Origin: Curvibacter gracilis ATCC BAA-807
GTDB lineage: Bacteria; Pseudomonadota; Gammaproteobacteria; Burkholderiales; Burkholderiaceae_C
DNA: 64,000 nucleotides
Reading direction: 5' to 3'
Assembly: GCF_000518645.1 (NCBI RefSeq)
Contig: NZ_JADZ01000004.1
Coordinates: 124,001-188,000 of the forward strand
Shown: in pieces, positions 47,261 through 55,498 of the stretch
How positions within the stretch are numbered: the stretch's first letter is position 1
Layout of the letters: each line of letters starts with the position of its first letter
Program-made: the position numbers and the translations under genes
The notes under the pieces: model-generated
Told to the model about the DNA's origin: nothing
Databases searched by the model: none
What the model saw: only the letters and a program-made list of their open reading frames with translations

Positions 47261-48188
47261 GAAAAACACCCTGCCTGCCAGCCGTCAGGTCGACCGCATC
47301 GAGCTGTTCGACACCTTTGTGCGCATCGTCGAGGCGGGCAGCCTGTCGGCGGCAGCCAGCCAGATGGGCAGCACCCAGCCCACCATCAGCCGCCGTCTCA
47401 CGGCGCTGGAGCAGCAACTGGGCCTCAAGCTGCTGCAGCGCAGCACCCACGCCATGAAGCTGACCGAAGACGGCGAGCGCTGCCTGATGCTGGCGCGGGG
47501 CCTGCTGGAGACCTGGCAGGCCATGGACGAGGGCCTGCGCGGCCAGGCGGCCCAGCCCCAGGGCACGTTGCGCGTGCTGGCGCCGCACGCCTTCGGCCAG
47601 CAGCAACTGATCGGCCCGGTGGCCGACTACCTGGCGCGCTACCCCGGGGTGTCGCTCGAATGGCTGCTGCATGACCGGCTGCCCGACTTCATCGCCGAGG
47701 GGGTGGACTGTGCCATCCACGTGGGCACGGTCGAAGACCCCAACCTGGTGGCGCTCAAGCTGGGTGAGGTGCGGCGCGTGGTGGTGGCCGCCCCCCAATG
47801 GGTGGATGCCTCCGCGCCGCCCAGCCACCCGCGTGAGTTGGCAGACCTGCCCTGGATGGCGGTGCGCACCTTCTACCAGAACGAGGTGCTGCTGAACCAG
47901 CGCACCACGGGCGAATCGTTCAGCTTTGCCATCCGCCCACGCTTCAGCACCGACAGCCTGTACGCCCTGCGCAACGCCGCCTTGCGCGGGCTGGGCCTGG
48001 GCATCTTCTCGCACTGGCTGGTGGACGAAGACATCGCTGCCGGCCGGCTGGTGCGGCTGTTGCCAGGGTGGCAGGCCCCACCCCTGCCGGTGTACCTGGT
48101 CTATCCCTACAGCCGGCTGGTTCCGGCGCGCCTGAGTCGCTTCATTGAACTGATCCGCCAGGCCGCGCCGTCGGCGATTGACGTGTGA
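47259..48188 (+). CDS. LysR-family transcriptional regulator of the MFS exporter
   Basis: 309 residues from ATG 47259. IELFDTFVRIVEAGSLSAAASQMGSTQPTISRRLTALEQQLG is the DNA-binding domain; STHAMKLTEDGE starts the linker. It belongs to the same CrgA-like group as the pirin-linked LysR. It faces the MFS gene, and its start lies in a dyad. Upstream in-frame codons to 47112 overlap the MFS gene and are not used. Confidence 0.9.
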   Translation: MKNTLPASRQVDRIELFDTFVRIVEAGSLSAAASQMGSTQPTISRRLTALEQQLGLKLLQRSTHAMKLTEDGERCLMLARGLLETWQAMDEGLRGQAAQPQGTLRVLAPHAFGQQQLIGPVADYLARYPGVSLEWLLHDRLPDFIAEGVDCAIHVGTVEDPNLVALKLGEVRRVVVAAPQWVDASAPPSHPRELADLPWMAVRTFYQNEVLLNQRTTGESFSFAIRPRFSTDSLYALRNAALRGLGLGIFSHWLVDEDIAAGRLVRLLPGWQAPPLPVYLVYPYSRLVPARLSRFIELIRQAAPSAIDV

Positions 48189-48572
48189 GTGTGCGGGCCG
48201 GCATGACCCTGCTCTCGACCGCTGCTGCCCAGATCATCCGGTGTCATTCGGTGGTCTCTGTGCGGCAGCGTACCCTGCGCGAATCGGGACCGGTATTTCC
48301 ACAGAATGGGGTGACGTGACAAAACGGCATGCTGCGTCGCGCTAGGGGCGGCAGCGGTGCATGCCGGTCCGGTGGGCGTGGCGGCGCCATTGCTCGCCGG
48401 ACGGACACCGGTCTGCCGGGCGCATGCAGCCATGGCCGCGCGGCGGTGGCCAGCCAGGACGATGGATGAACCGACCAAAGTACTCCACTCAGCGCAGCGG
48501 GTGTGACAAAAAGGGCCGTTCGCATCTGGGCTGGGCCTTGTCCGTGTTCGTTACCAGACGGATCCCAAAGCC
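48189..48572. other. 384-bp intergenic region before a Crp/Fnr gene
   Basis: No convincing gene. GTGACAAAACGG (48316-48327) and GTGACAAAAAGG (48503-48514) are near-identical direct copies, the second 59 bases before the next start. The remainder is GC-rich without clear dyads. It presumably holds the promoter of the Crp/Fnr gene at 48573. Confidence 0.4.
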
Positions 48573-49322
48573 ATGACTACCCACAATCAGAAAGCCCTTT
48601 CGGGCACACCCCCGGAGTCCGTCATCGATCTACGCCTTGCCAACCGCTTGCTTGCCCTATTGGATGAGGCCGCACGCCACAACCTGCTGACCGGCGCGGA
48701 GCTGGTGGAGGTGACCGAACTGCAGCAGCTTGGTCACGCCGGCCAGCCTCTGGAATGGGTGTATTTTCCCGTCGACTGCATGGTCTCGCTGCTGTCCCGA
48801 CCGCTGGGGCAGCGCCATTTCGAGATCGGCCTGATCGGCTTTGAGGGCATGCTGGGGGCCGGTCAGGCGCTGGGCGTGTCGGCCTGCGCCTTTGATGCTG
48901 TGGTGACCGGCCCAGGCCGGGCCTGGCGTGTCGAGCTTCTGCGTCTGCAGCAGCTCACGCTGCGCCATGGCGGGCTCAACCGGCTGTTCATCCAATACCT
49001 GTATTTCGAGCTGTCGCAGATGGGGCTCATGGCGACCTGTGGGCGTTTTCACTCGCTGGCCCAACGGCTGGCGCGCCTGCTGCTGATGTGCCAGGACCGC
49101 ATGCGCAGTGCCGACCTGCGCATGACCCACGAGGCCATGGCCGCCGCCCTCGGCATGCGCCGCGTCGGGGTCACCCAGCAGGCTGGCCTGTTCCAGGACC
49201 TGGGGCTGATCCAGTACAGCCGCGGCCAGATCCTGGTGCTCGACCGACCCGGCCTGCAGCGCGCCAGCTGCGACTGCTACGCACTGGAGCGCAGCGATTA
49301 CGAGCACATGCTCAAGCCCTGA
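48573..49322 (+). CDS. Crp/Fnr-family transcriptional regulator
   Basis: 249 residues. The beta-roll sensor region (about 30-140) has WVYFPVDCMVSLLSRPLG in place of a typical cyclic-nucleotide loop; the winged helix is MTHEAMAAALGMRRVGVTQQAGLFQDLGLIQYSRGQILVLDRPGLQ, ending with ASCDCYALE. This CDCY/CECY ending marks a large, poorly studied Crp/Fnr subgroup in betaproteobacteria and rhizobia; the partial gene at the right edge belongs to the same type. Ligand unknown. It is monocistronic, convergent with the M20 hydrolase. Confidence 0.85.
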   Translation: MTTHNQKALSGTPPESVIDLRLANRLLALLDEAARHNLLTGAELVEVTELQQLGHAGQPLEWVYFPVDCMVSLLSRPLGQRHFEIGLIGFEGMLGAGQALGVSACAFDAVVTGPGRAWRVELLRLQQLTLRHGGLNRLFIQYLYFELSQMGLMATCGRFHSLAQRLARLLLMCQDRMRSADLRMTHEAMAAALGMRRVGVTQQAGLFQDLGLIQYSRGQILVLDRPGLQRASCDCYALERSDYEHMLKP

Positions 49323-49456
49323 ATCGGTGGGCTGGCGCACCGTCTGTGCCAGCCGCTGCAGGCTGACCTGAACAGGGTCGGCATGCTGCCGAGTTCAAGA
49401 AAGTCCCCCTGCCTCCGATCGGGCAGCACCCGCTGGATTGCCCGCCCGGCCGTTGC

Positions 49457-50650
49457 TCAAGCCGTCGGGGCCAGCCAGCGCTCCACCAGCTTCACCCAGT
49501 AGCTGGCGCCTGTGGACAGTACCCGGTCATTGAAGTCGTACGCCGTGTTGTGCACCGAGCAGCCCCCGAGCTGCCCCACACCGTTGCCGATGTTGATGAA
49601 GCAGCCAGGGATTTTCTCCAGAAAGAAGGCAAAGTCCTCACTGGCCGTGACGGGCTCCGGTTGCTCGACCAGGCCTGCGTCTCCCAGCCAATCCCGCACC
49701 AGATCCAGGCAGAAGCGGGTGTGCTCGGGGCTGTTGCGCAGCACCGGGTAGCGCCGCTGGTAATGGACCTCGGCCCGTGCACCAAAGGTGGCTGCCTGCG
49801 CCTGGGCCACTTCGGTGATGCGCCGCTCCAGCAGATCGCGCACCTCGGGCTGCAGGGCCCGCACGGTCAGTCGAAGTTCGGCCGTGCCCGGGATCACATT
49901 CGGGGCGCCACCGGCCAGAAAGGCGCCGACCGACACGATGCCCATTTGCAGCGGGGGCACGTTGCGTGCCACGATGCTCTGCAGGGCCATCACGATGGCC
50001 GAGCCGGCCACGATCGGATCGACCGTGCTCTGTGGCAAACCGCCGTGACCACCGACGCCCTCGACCTTGATGATGCAGTGGTCCACGCTGGCCATGGCAG
50101 AGCCCGGCACCGCCATGAACTGGCCTTCGGGCAGACCGGGTGCGTTGTGCATGCCAAAGATCGCGTCGCAGGGAAACAAGTCCAGAAACCCGTCCTCCAA
50201 CATCTTGCGTGCCCCGGCCAGGCCTTCCTCGGCAGGCTGGAACACCGCGTGCACGATGCCATCGAAGCGACGCGTGGCCGCCAGGTGCCGGGCTGCCGAC
50301 AGCAGCATGGCCGTGTGCCCGTCGTGGCCGCATGCGTGCATCTTGCCGAACACCTTGCTGGCCCAGGGGCGGCCTGACGTCTCGTTCATGGGCAGGGCGT
50401 CCATGTCCGCGCGCAAGCCGATGCGGCGCCCGCTCTGGCCGGCTCTCAGGGTGCCCACCACCCCGGTGCCTCCGAGCCCCCGGTGCACCTCCCAGCCCCA
50501 GCGGGCCAGGCGCTCTGCCACCAGATCACTGGTGGTCAGTTCTTCATAGCCCAGTTCAGGGTTGGCGTGGATCTGGCGGCGCAAAGCCACCATTTCGTCT
50601 TCATGGGCCCGGATTTCGTCCAGGGCGGGTGGCAGCAGCTGTGCGTTCAT
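49457..50650 (-). CDS. M20 family amidohydrolase (hippurate hydrolase-like)
   Basis: 397 residues. The metal site residues are visible in MHACGHDGHTAM (about 103-114), FQPAEEGLAGARKML and the late SEDFAFFLEKIPG. M20D members cleave N-acyl amino acids such as hippurate, releasing a carboxylic acid and an amino acid in the cytosol. The start overlaps the Bug-type receptor stop (ATGA at 50650, with GGAGG inside the receptor gene), so the two are coupled and the receptor probably delivers its substrate. A divergent LysR controls the operon. Confidence 0.92.
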   Translation of the reverse strand: MNAQLLPPALDEIRAHEDEMVALRRQIHANPELGYEELTTSDLVAERLARWGWEVHRGLGGTGVVGTLRAGQSGRRIGLRADMDALPMNETSGRPWASKVFGKMHACGHDGHTAMLLSAARHLAATRRFDGIVHAVFQPAEEGLAGARKMLEDGFLDLFPCDAIFGMHNAPGLPEGQFMAVPGSAMASVDHCIIKVEGVGGHGGLPQSTVDPIVAGSAIVMALQSIVARNVPPLQMGIVSVGAFLAGGAPNVIPGTAELRLTVRALQPEVRDLLERRITEVAQAQAATFGARAEVHYQRRYPVLRNSPEHTRFCLDLVRDWLGDAGLVEQPEPVTASEDFAFFLEKIPGCFINIGNGVGQLGGCSVHNTAYDFNDRVLSTGASYWVKLVERWLAPTA

Positions 50651-51633
50651 CAGTTGGCCTCCAGACGGGCGCGACGGGTGGCGTCCTGGTACTGTGCAAT
50701 CTCATTGTTGTAGAACGCCGTCAATTGCTCCAGCGTCATCGGGGGCATCAGTGGCACTCCGGCGGCGGTTTCCAGGCTCTTGCGCACCTCGGGTCGGTTG
50801 ACGGCCTCCTGGGCTGCGCGGTGCAGGCTTTGCACCATGGCTTCGGGGGTGGCTTTGGGCACGAACACCCCGCCCCAGACATCGACGGTGCTGAAGCGCG
50901 GCAGGGTCTTGCTTTCTGCAAAGGTACCGGCCCCTGGCACCAGGGGCGAGCGTGCCGGCCCGGTGACGCCGATGATGCGCATCTTGCCCCCCGACACCAT
51001 CTTGATGAGGTTTCCATCGACGGGGAAGAAGGCCATGTCGAGTTGTCCACCCATCAGATCCTGCAGCAGCGGGGTGCCGCCCCGATACGGTACATGGGTC
51101 AGGTTCAGCCCGGCCGCCTGCACGAAGGCATCGCCTGCCAGGTGGTACACCGAGCCTATTCCAACGCTGCCATAGCTCAAAGGCTTGTCCTTGGCCGCCT
51201 TGGCCAAGGCCACCAGTTCGTCGATGTTGTTGGCGGGCAGGTCGGCCCGCACATAGACGCCCAGGGTTGGCCTGCTGAGCACGTGCACCAGACGCAGCTC
51301 ATTCGGGTTGTATTTCACCGCCTTCAATGTGGCTGGCGCCAGGATGGCCTCGGTCGGCGAACCCAGCAGAAGCGAATCGCCCGTGGCGCCACGGCTCAGC
51401 ACCTTGCTGACCGCAATGCTGCCGCTGGCGCCGGACAGGTTCTCCACCACCACGGTGCGCTGCAATTGGGCCGCCAGGCCAGGGGCCAGCGCGCGGGCAA
51501 ACACATCGGATGTGCCACCGGCCGGATACGGCACATATAGGGTGACGATGCCGTTGCTGGCTGAATTCTCGGCCTGGGCTTGGCCCAGGCAGGACAACAG
51601 GGCCAGGGCGAGCAGCATTGAGCGTCGGATCAT
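50650..51633 (-). CDS. Bug-type tripartite tricarboxylate transporter receptor
   Basis: 327 residues from ATG 51633 with GGAG upstream; the longer frame to 51819 runs through the neighbouring gene and is rejected. A Sec signal (MIRRSMLLALALLSCLGQAQA) precedes the mature protein. VPYPAGGTSDVFARALAPGLA and VENLSGASGSIAVSKV are hallmark Bug/TctC sequences, and PYRGGTPLLQDLMGGQ lines the ligand pocket. Bug receptors are greatly expanded in Burkholderiales and bind carboxylates or amides in the periplasm. No TctA/TctB membrane genes are near. The operon partner suggests an N-acyl amino acid. Confidence 0.92.
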   Translation of the reverse strand: MIRRSMLLALALLSCLGQAQAENSASNGIVTLYVPYPAGGTSDVFARALAPGLAAQLQRTVVVENLSGASGSIAVSKVLSRGATGDSLLLGSPTEAILAPATLKAVKYNPNELRLVHVLSRPTLGVYVRADLPANNIDELVALAKAAKDKPLSYGSVGIGSVYHLAGDAFVQAAGLNLTHVPYRGGTPLLQDLMGGQLDMAFFPVDGNLIKMVSGGKMRIIGVTGPARSPLVPGAGTFAESKTLPRFSTVDVWGGVFVPKATPEAMVQSLHRAAQEAVNRPEVRKSLETAAGVPLMPPMTLEQLTAFYNNEIAQYQDATRRARLEAN

Positions 51634-51679
51634 GGGGTACTCCAGGGGGTGAAAAATGAGGGGCCAAGGCCGGGGTGAA

Positions 51680-52111
51680 TCAGCGCAGCTGATAGACGCA
51701 GATGCGCACGGCTTGCCGATGGGCCAGCAAGGGCGATGCGCGCCCGACCAGCACGGCTTCGTTGAGCCAGCCGTGTGGGCCGGCAGGAGCGGTGATGTCC
51801 ACATGCGACAGGGCTTCACGCCCCAGCCCGGGGCGTTCGATCACCTTGACCCGGTTGTGCACGGTGAGCACCGTGCCGTCCTCGGTCTGCATTTCATAAA
51901 GGGCATCCAGCAGCCGTACCCCGTCGGGCCGGACCAGTTGGCGGTCGGCACCGCCAGGCAACACACGACCGCGAAGACGCGGACCTTCAAACTCGCCCCC
52001 TGTGATGTTGACCAGGCGACGCAGTCCCAACGGGCCATGACCCAGCTCCATGACAGGGGCCACATCCACGATGGCTTCGTACACTGGCAGGGTGATCGGT
52101 GTGTCGTCCAT
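51680..52111 (-). CDS. DUF3237 family protein
   Basis: 143 residues with GGAG before ATG 52111. DVAPVMELGHGPLGLRRLVNITGGEFEGPRLRGRVLPGGADRQ and the later VTGxxxxx-like barrel strands are typical of the DUF3237 (AttH-like beta-barrel) family, cytosolic proteins of unknown role found among aromatic- and acyl-compound degradation genes. First gene of the DUF3237-Bug-M20 operon, 46 bp before the receptor gene, divergent from a LysR gene. Confidence 0.85.
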   Translation of the reverse strand: MDDTPITLPVYEAIVDVAPVMELGHGPLGLRRLVNITGGEFEGPRLRGRVLPGGADRQLVRPDGVRLLDALYEMQTEDGTVLTVHNRVKVIERPGLGREALSHVDITAPAGPHGWLNEAVLVGRASPLLAHRQAVRICVYQLR

Positions 52112-52248
52112 GGAGGCTCCAGTTCTTGCTTGCAGAGGTCTGCGGCCATCCCTGTGAAACTCTCAGGGGCGGTACGCTGGTACCGGTTTTGGCTGAGGCC
52201 AGTCTAAGCAGGCCGGCTGCGGCGAACCAGTCAGAAAACCATGCCGGC

Positions 52249-52263
52249 ATAAGCATTGCTTAT
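52249..52263. promoter_or_regulatory. Dyad in the DUF3237 operon/LysR gap
   Basis: ATAAGC (52249-52254) and GCTTAT (52258-52263) are perfect arms with a 3-base spacer and T-N11-A format, 38 bases before the LysR start and 138 bases before the DUF3237 start. Good LysR operator candidate; inferred. Confidence 0.5.
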
Positions 52264-52301
52264 CGCTCGTGGCCCCCGTGATTTGTCCAGGATGAGGTTT
52301 C

Positions 52302-53255
52302 ATGTCCGCTTCGCGTCCACCCAACCCCAGTGCCCATGTGCTCAATGAACGCATGCTCGGGCGCTTGCGCCTGCGCCATCTGCGTCTGCTGGCAGCGCTT
52401 GAATGCAGCACCACCTTGCGTGAAGCCGCCGAAGCGGTGGGCATCACCCAGCCGGCGGCCAGTCAGGCGCTGCGTGAGCTGGAAGACATGCTCGAAGTGG
52501 CCTTGTTCGAGCGCCATGCCAAAGGCTTGCGGGCCACCGAGGCCGGGCGTTTCATGGCCTATCAGTCGCGTCAGATGCTGGGCAGTGTCAGTTACGCAGC
52601 CGAGGCCCTGGCGGCCTCCGCCCTGGGCGTGGCCCGGCCTTTGCACATCGGGGCCATACCGTCGGCACTCTCGCAACTGGTGCGTCCGCGCATAGCCGCC
52701 CTGCGCGCCGCCCTGCGCGACTGGCGCTTGCATCTGCACGAAGGCATGCCCGATGACATGGCCGCCTCCTTGCACTCGGGCCTGACCCAGATCGCTCTGG
52801 TGCGCAAGCCCGCCACGGCGCTGGACCGTCGCCTGGTGTTCACCGAACTGTGCGCCGACGAGATCGCGGTGGTGGCCTCACCCCGGCATCCGGCGCGCCC
52901 GCGGCACCCACAACAGCGCCTGAGCCTGGATGCGCTGGCGGCCTATCCCTTTTCTCTGCCCATCGGGGTGTCGGTCAATTTCAATGCCTTCATGCAGGCC
53001 TGCGATCAGGCCGGCTTCACACCCGAGCAGGCGCCTGTCCAGAGCATCTCGGCCATGCTGCTGGTGGCCGTGACCAGCGATGACCACACCTTGGCCGCCT
53101 TGCCAAGGTCGATTGCCGGACCCTGGCTGGAAAGCGGCGAACTGATCGAGCTGCCTTTGCGGCAATCGATCGCGCTGCCTCCTTTGGGGGCCTTGCACCA
53201 CGTCGGCGAAACCTCGCCCGCTGTGAAGGAGGTCATCAGGGTGTTGAAGTCCTGA
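52302..53255 (+). CDS. LysR-family transcriptional regulator of the DUF3237-Bug-M20 operon
   Basis: 317 residues. LRLRHLRLLAALECSTTLREAAEAVGITQPAASQALRELEDMLEVALFERHAKGLR is the DNA-binding domain, of the GbpR/PcaQ-like group seen beside Bug-type operons. AGGA and GAGG lie upstream of ATG 52302. It diverges from the operon across a 190-bp gap containing a perfect dyad, so it very probably regulates uptake and cleavage of the M20 substrate. Confidence 0.9.
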   Translation: MSASRPPNPSAHVLNERMLGRLRLRHLRLLAALECSTTLREAAEAVGITQPAASQALRELEDMLEVALFERHAKGLRATEAGRFMAYQSRQMLGSVSYAAEALAASALGVARPLHIGAIPSALSQLVRPRIAALRAALRDWRLHLHEGMPDDMAASLHSGLTQIALVRKPATALDRRLVFTELCADEIAVVASPRHPARPRHPQQRLSLDALAAYPFSLPIGVSVNFNAFMQACDQAGFTPEQAPVQSISAMLLVAVTSDDHTLAALPRSIAGPWLESGELIELPLRQSIALPPLGALHHVGETSPAVKEVIRVLKS

Positions 53256-53304
53256 GGGTGGCCTGGGGGCTGCCGCACGTGCTGCGCTGAGTGCTACGTC
53301 CTGA

Positions 53305-54141
53305 TCACACGCCGGCTTCGGGGCCGAGGCCACGCGCCGGGCCTCGGGTCTGCCCCGCTTCCCAGCGGGGCAGGGCGGGCGGCACGGTGTGCTGGGGCCG
53401 GTGCCTGCCGGCCATCCGTTCGCGTTCGGGGGTGGCGCTCAGGCTTTGCAGGGTGGGCGCGTCTAGCACCCGCAGCTCGCGCCGATGCACCTCCAGCACC
53501 CGGGCATCGTGCAGGCGCGAGAGCATGCGGCTCACGGTCTCCACGGTCAGACCCAGGTAGCTGCCGATGTCATGGCGCGTCATGGGCAGCCGCAGCCGGG
53601 TGGCTGACAGGCCTTGCAGGCGCGCGCGCCGGCTCAGCTCCAGCACAAAGCTGCACAGCCTGACCTGGGCGCTGCTGCAGCCCAGCAGGATCTGCAACTG
53701 GTGGGCCTGCTGCAAGGCCTCGCCCAGTTCGGCCAGCAGCCGCTGCTGCAGCAGCGCAGGCAAGGCCATCGGATCGGGGCGGTGGCGCAGGGGCAGCACA
53801 CAGACCTGTGAATCCTCCAGCGCCATCACTTCACCGATCTGGCGGCCCAGCCCCAGCGCTGCCAGGCCGACCAACTCACCGCACAGGTGAAAACCCACGG
53901 TCTGGTGGCGTCCGTCGGCTGACACCACCTCGGACTTCAGCCCCCCCGCACGCACCGCGTACACGGCGCGGCAGGCGTCGCCCTGGCGGAACAGGACGGC
54001 CCCCCGGGCCAGAGCAAGCAGCCGGGGCGGCCCGAACGGCCCCGCCCCCGGCGCTTGGGCACGGTTGAAATCCGTGGCCTCTGGCCGTGTCAACGCAAGC
54101 AGGTCGCAGGCCCCGCAGCCAAGGCCTGCGCCAACGCTCAT
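53305..54141 (-). CDS. Crp/Fnr-family regulator with incomplete Fnr-type cysteine set
   Basis: 278 residues from ATG 54141. The N-terminus has GCGACDLL: only two cysteines (C-X2-C) of the usual Fnr cluster, while VCVLPLRH holds a cysteine at the place of Fnr Cys122. The beta-roll is GAVLFRQGDACRAVYAVRAGGLKSE with FHLCGELVGLAALG, and the winged helix RHDIGSYLGLTVETVSRMLSRLHDARVLEVHRRELRVLD closely fits Fnr. It may sense redox through fewer ligands or not at all. The C-terminal 40 residues are Pro/Arg-rich. A start further upstream would add MCCC but runs into poor coding sequence. Confidence 0.85.
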   Translation of the reverse strand: MSVGAGLGCGACDLLALTRPEATDFNRAQAPGAGPFGPPRLLALARGAVLFRQGDACRAVYAVRAGGLKSEVVSADGRHQTVGFHLCGELVGLAALGLGRQIGEVMALEDSQVCVLPLRHRPDPMALPALLQQRLLAELGEALQQAHQLQILLGCSSAQVRLCSFVLELSRRARLQGLSATRLRLPMTRHDIGSYLGLTVETVSRMLSRLHDARVLEVHRRELRVLDAPTLQSLSATPERERMAGRHRPQHTVPPALPRWEAGQTRGPARGLGPEAGV

Positions 54142-54224
54142 GGCGGGGCCATGGAGCGGTCGGGGCCCTGCAAGGCAACAGCACATGGTGGTCTTTGGTG
54201 TGGCGGTGGAGCCGGCTTTGTATT

Positions 54225-54959
54225 TCAGTTCCGGGCCAGCAGGGGCCAGACAAAATGGGTCATGTCGTGGATCTCGCGCTCGTGCGTGCTGGGGCCGTGC
54301 AAGGCAATGGTCTGCAGGCCGTTGCCATAGTGGACCACCCTGAACTCCCGCTCGTGCACATGCCCGTGGGTGGCCGGAAACAGCGCAAACACCGCGTGCC
54401 CCGCATGCAGGGCACGCACCACGCGGGCCACATCGGCGTGCTGCTGGTTGCCGGCCCAATCGTTGCGCTGCACATCGACCATCCCCCAGCGCACGGCGGT
54501 GACGCGCCCGTCCGCGTCCAGCGCCACCTCCGACACCGCATGCGTGGGCTGCGGCGTGGCTGTGGGCACCGGCCCGGCCTGGGTGTCGAGCTCGGTGGCG
54601 CTCAGGCTGCTCAGCGCGTGCAAGCCGGGGCTGGCATGGGTCTCGGTGCCTGCGTGGGAGGCCAGGGCAATGGTCTCGTGGCCGTCCGGGTGTTCCACCA
54701 CCTCGAACTGCAAGCCGCGTGGCAGGCCAGACGCTGCTGAGAACACCGCCATCACCCGAGCGCCATCGTGCAGCGCGTCGATCACATCGGCCACCGGCAC
54801 CACGCTGGAAGCGCCCACGTCCAGGTTCGATTCGGCATGCACCTCCACCCAGCGCACATGGCTGATCTGGTCCTGCGCATCCCAGTGGGCGGCCGACAGT
54901 TCGAACACCTTGTGGGTTTCGTCCAGCACCGGTTGGGCCCGGGCGCCTTGGTAGGTCAT
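54225..54959 (-). CDS. Internally duplicated protein of unknown function
   Basis: 244 residues, AGGAG before ATG 54959. Two halves align by eye: first ISHVRWVEVHAESNLD, VADVIDALHDGARVMAVF, FEVVEHPDGHETIAL (about 35-115), then VTAVRWGMVDVQRNDW, VARVVRALHAGHAVFALF, FRVVHYGNGLQTIAL (about 148-225). Each looks like one alpha/beta module of about 75 residues. No signal peptide or membrane span. The module recalls short DUF3892-like domains but the match is weak. It lies between the Fnr-like gene and small secreted proteins of the stress cluster. Confidence 0.75.
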   Translation of the reverse strand: MTYQGARAQPVLDETHKVFELSAAHWDAQDQISHVRWVEVHAESNLDVGASSVVPVADVIDALHDGARVMAVFSAASGLPRGLQFEVVEHPDGHETIALASHAGTETHASPGLHALSSLSATELDTQAGPVPTATPQPTHAVSEVALDADGRVTAVRWGMVDVQRNDWAGNQQHADVARVVRALHAGHAVFALFPATHGHVHEREFRVVHYGNGLQTIALHGPSTHEREIHDMTHFVWPLLARN

Positions 54960-55127
54960 GGCCGGGCTCCTGTCGGGGTGGGGCGGGCGCTGCCGCAAGA
55001 ATGCATGCCGAACGCGTCGGCTGGGGGGGCGGCTGGGTGGTGAGTGTTCATGGGCCAGTATGGCGCCCGGTGGCCGGCGCTTTCCGTGCGTTGGCGCACG
55101 CTCAGTGCAGGCCACGGCCGGGCCGGC

Positions 55128-55460
55128 TCAGTGCCTGCGACCGCCGCCGTGGGGGCCACCGCCACCCGGCTGGGCATGGCCGTGGTTGGGGTTGGGCCGG
55201 GGTGGCGGCCAAGCCCCTGGGTGGCGGCGATCGTCGTCATCGTCGTGGCCCCAGCGGCCATTGCCCAGGTAGATCACTGGCGGTGGGTAGTACACCGGGC
55301 CCGGTGGGTAGACCGACACAGGGCCGGGGTAGGGCACGTAGCCGTAGGGGTTCAGGCCGATGCTGATGCTCAGCTCGGCCTGGGCCAGGGGGCTGGTGCA
55401 GGCCAGCAACAAGCCCAACGCCAGTGCTGAGGCCAGGTGGCGGGGTGGAATGCGGTTCAT
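55128..55460 (-). CDS. Small secreted Pro/Tyr- and Gly/His-rich protein
   Basis: 110 residues from ATG 55460 (ATG 55481 also possible). A signal MNRIPPRHLASALALGLLLACTSPLAQA is followed by LSISIGLNPYGYVPYPGPVSVYPP and an Asp-, His- and Gly-rich tail (GHDDDDDRRH, GPHGGGRRH). Such proteins are common, uncharacterised envelope proteins of betaproteobacteria; the His-rich end may bind metal. It lies 38 bp after the LTXXQ gene on the same strand and may be cotranscribed with the cytochrome operon. Confidence 0.7.
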   Translation of the reverse strand: MNRIPPRHLASALALGLLLACTSPLAQAELSISIGLNPYGYVPYPGPVSVYPPGPVYYPPPVIYLGNGRWGHDDDDDRRHPGAWPPPRPNPNHGHAQPGGGGPHGGGRRH

Positions 55461-55498
55461 GGGGGCGCCTTGCATCGTCATCACGTTATGGGGCCGGC

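Noticed and set aside
48244-48525. 93-codon minus-strand frame in the gap before the Crp/Fnr gene
   Set aside because: Arg/Pro-rich, no ribosome site or domain; looks like a chance frame in GC-rich DNA.
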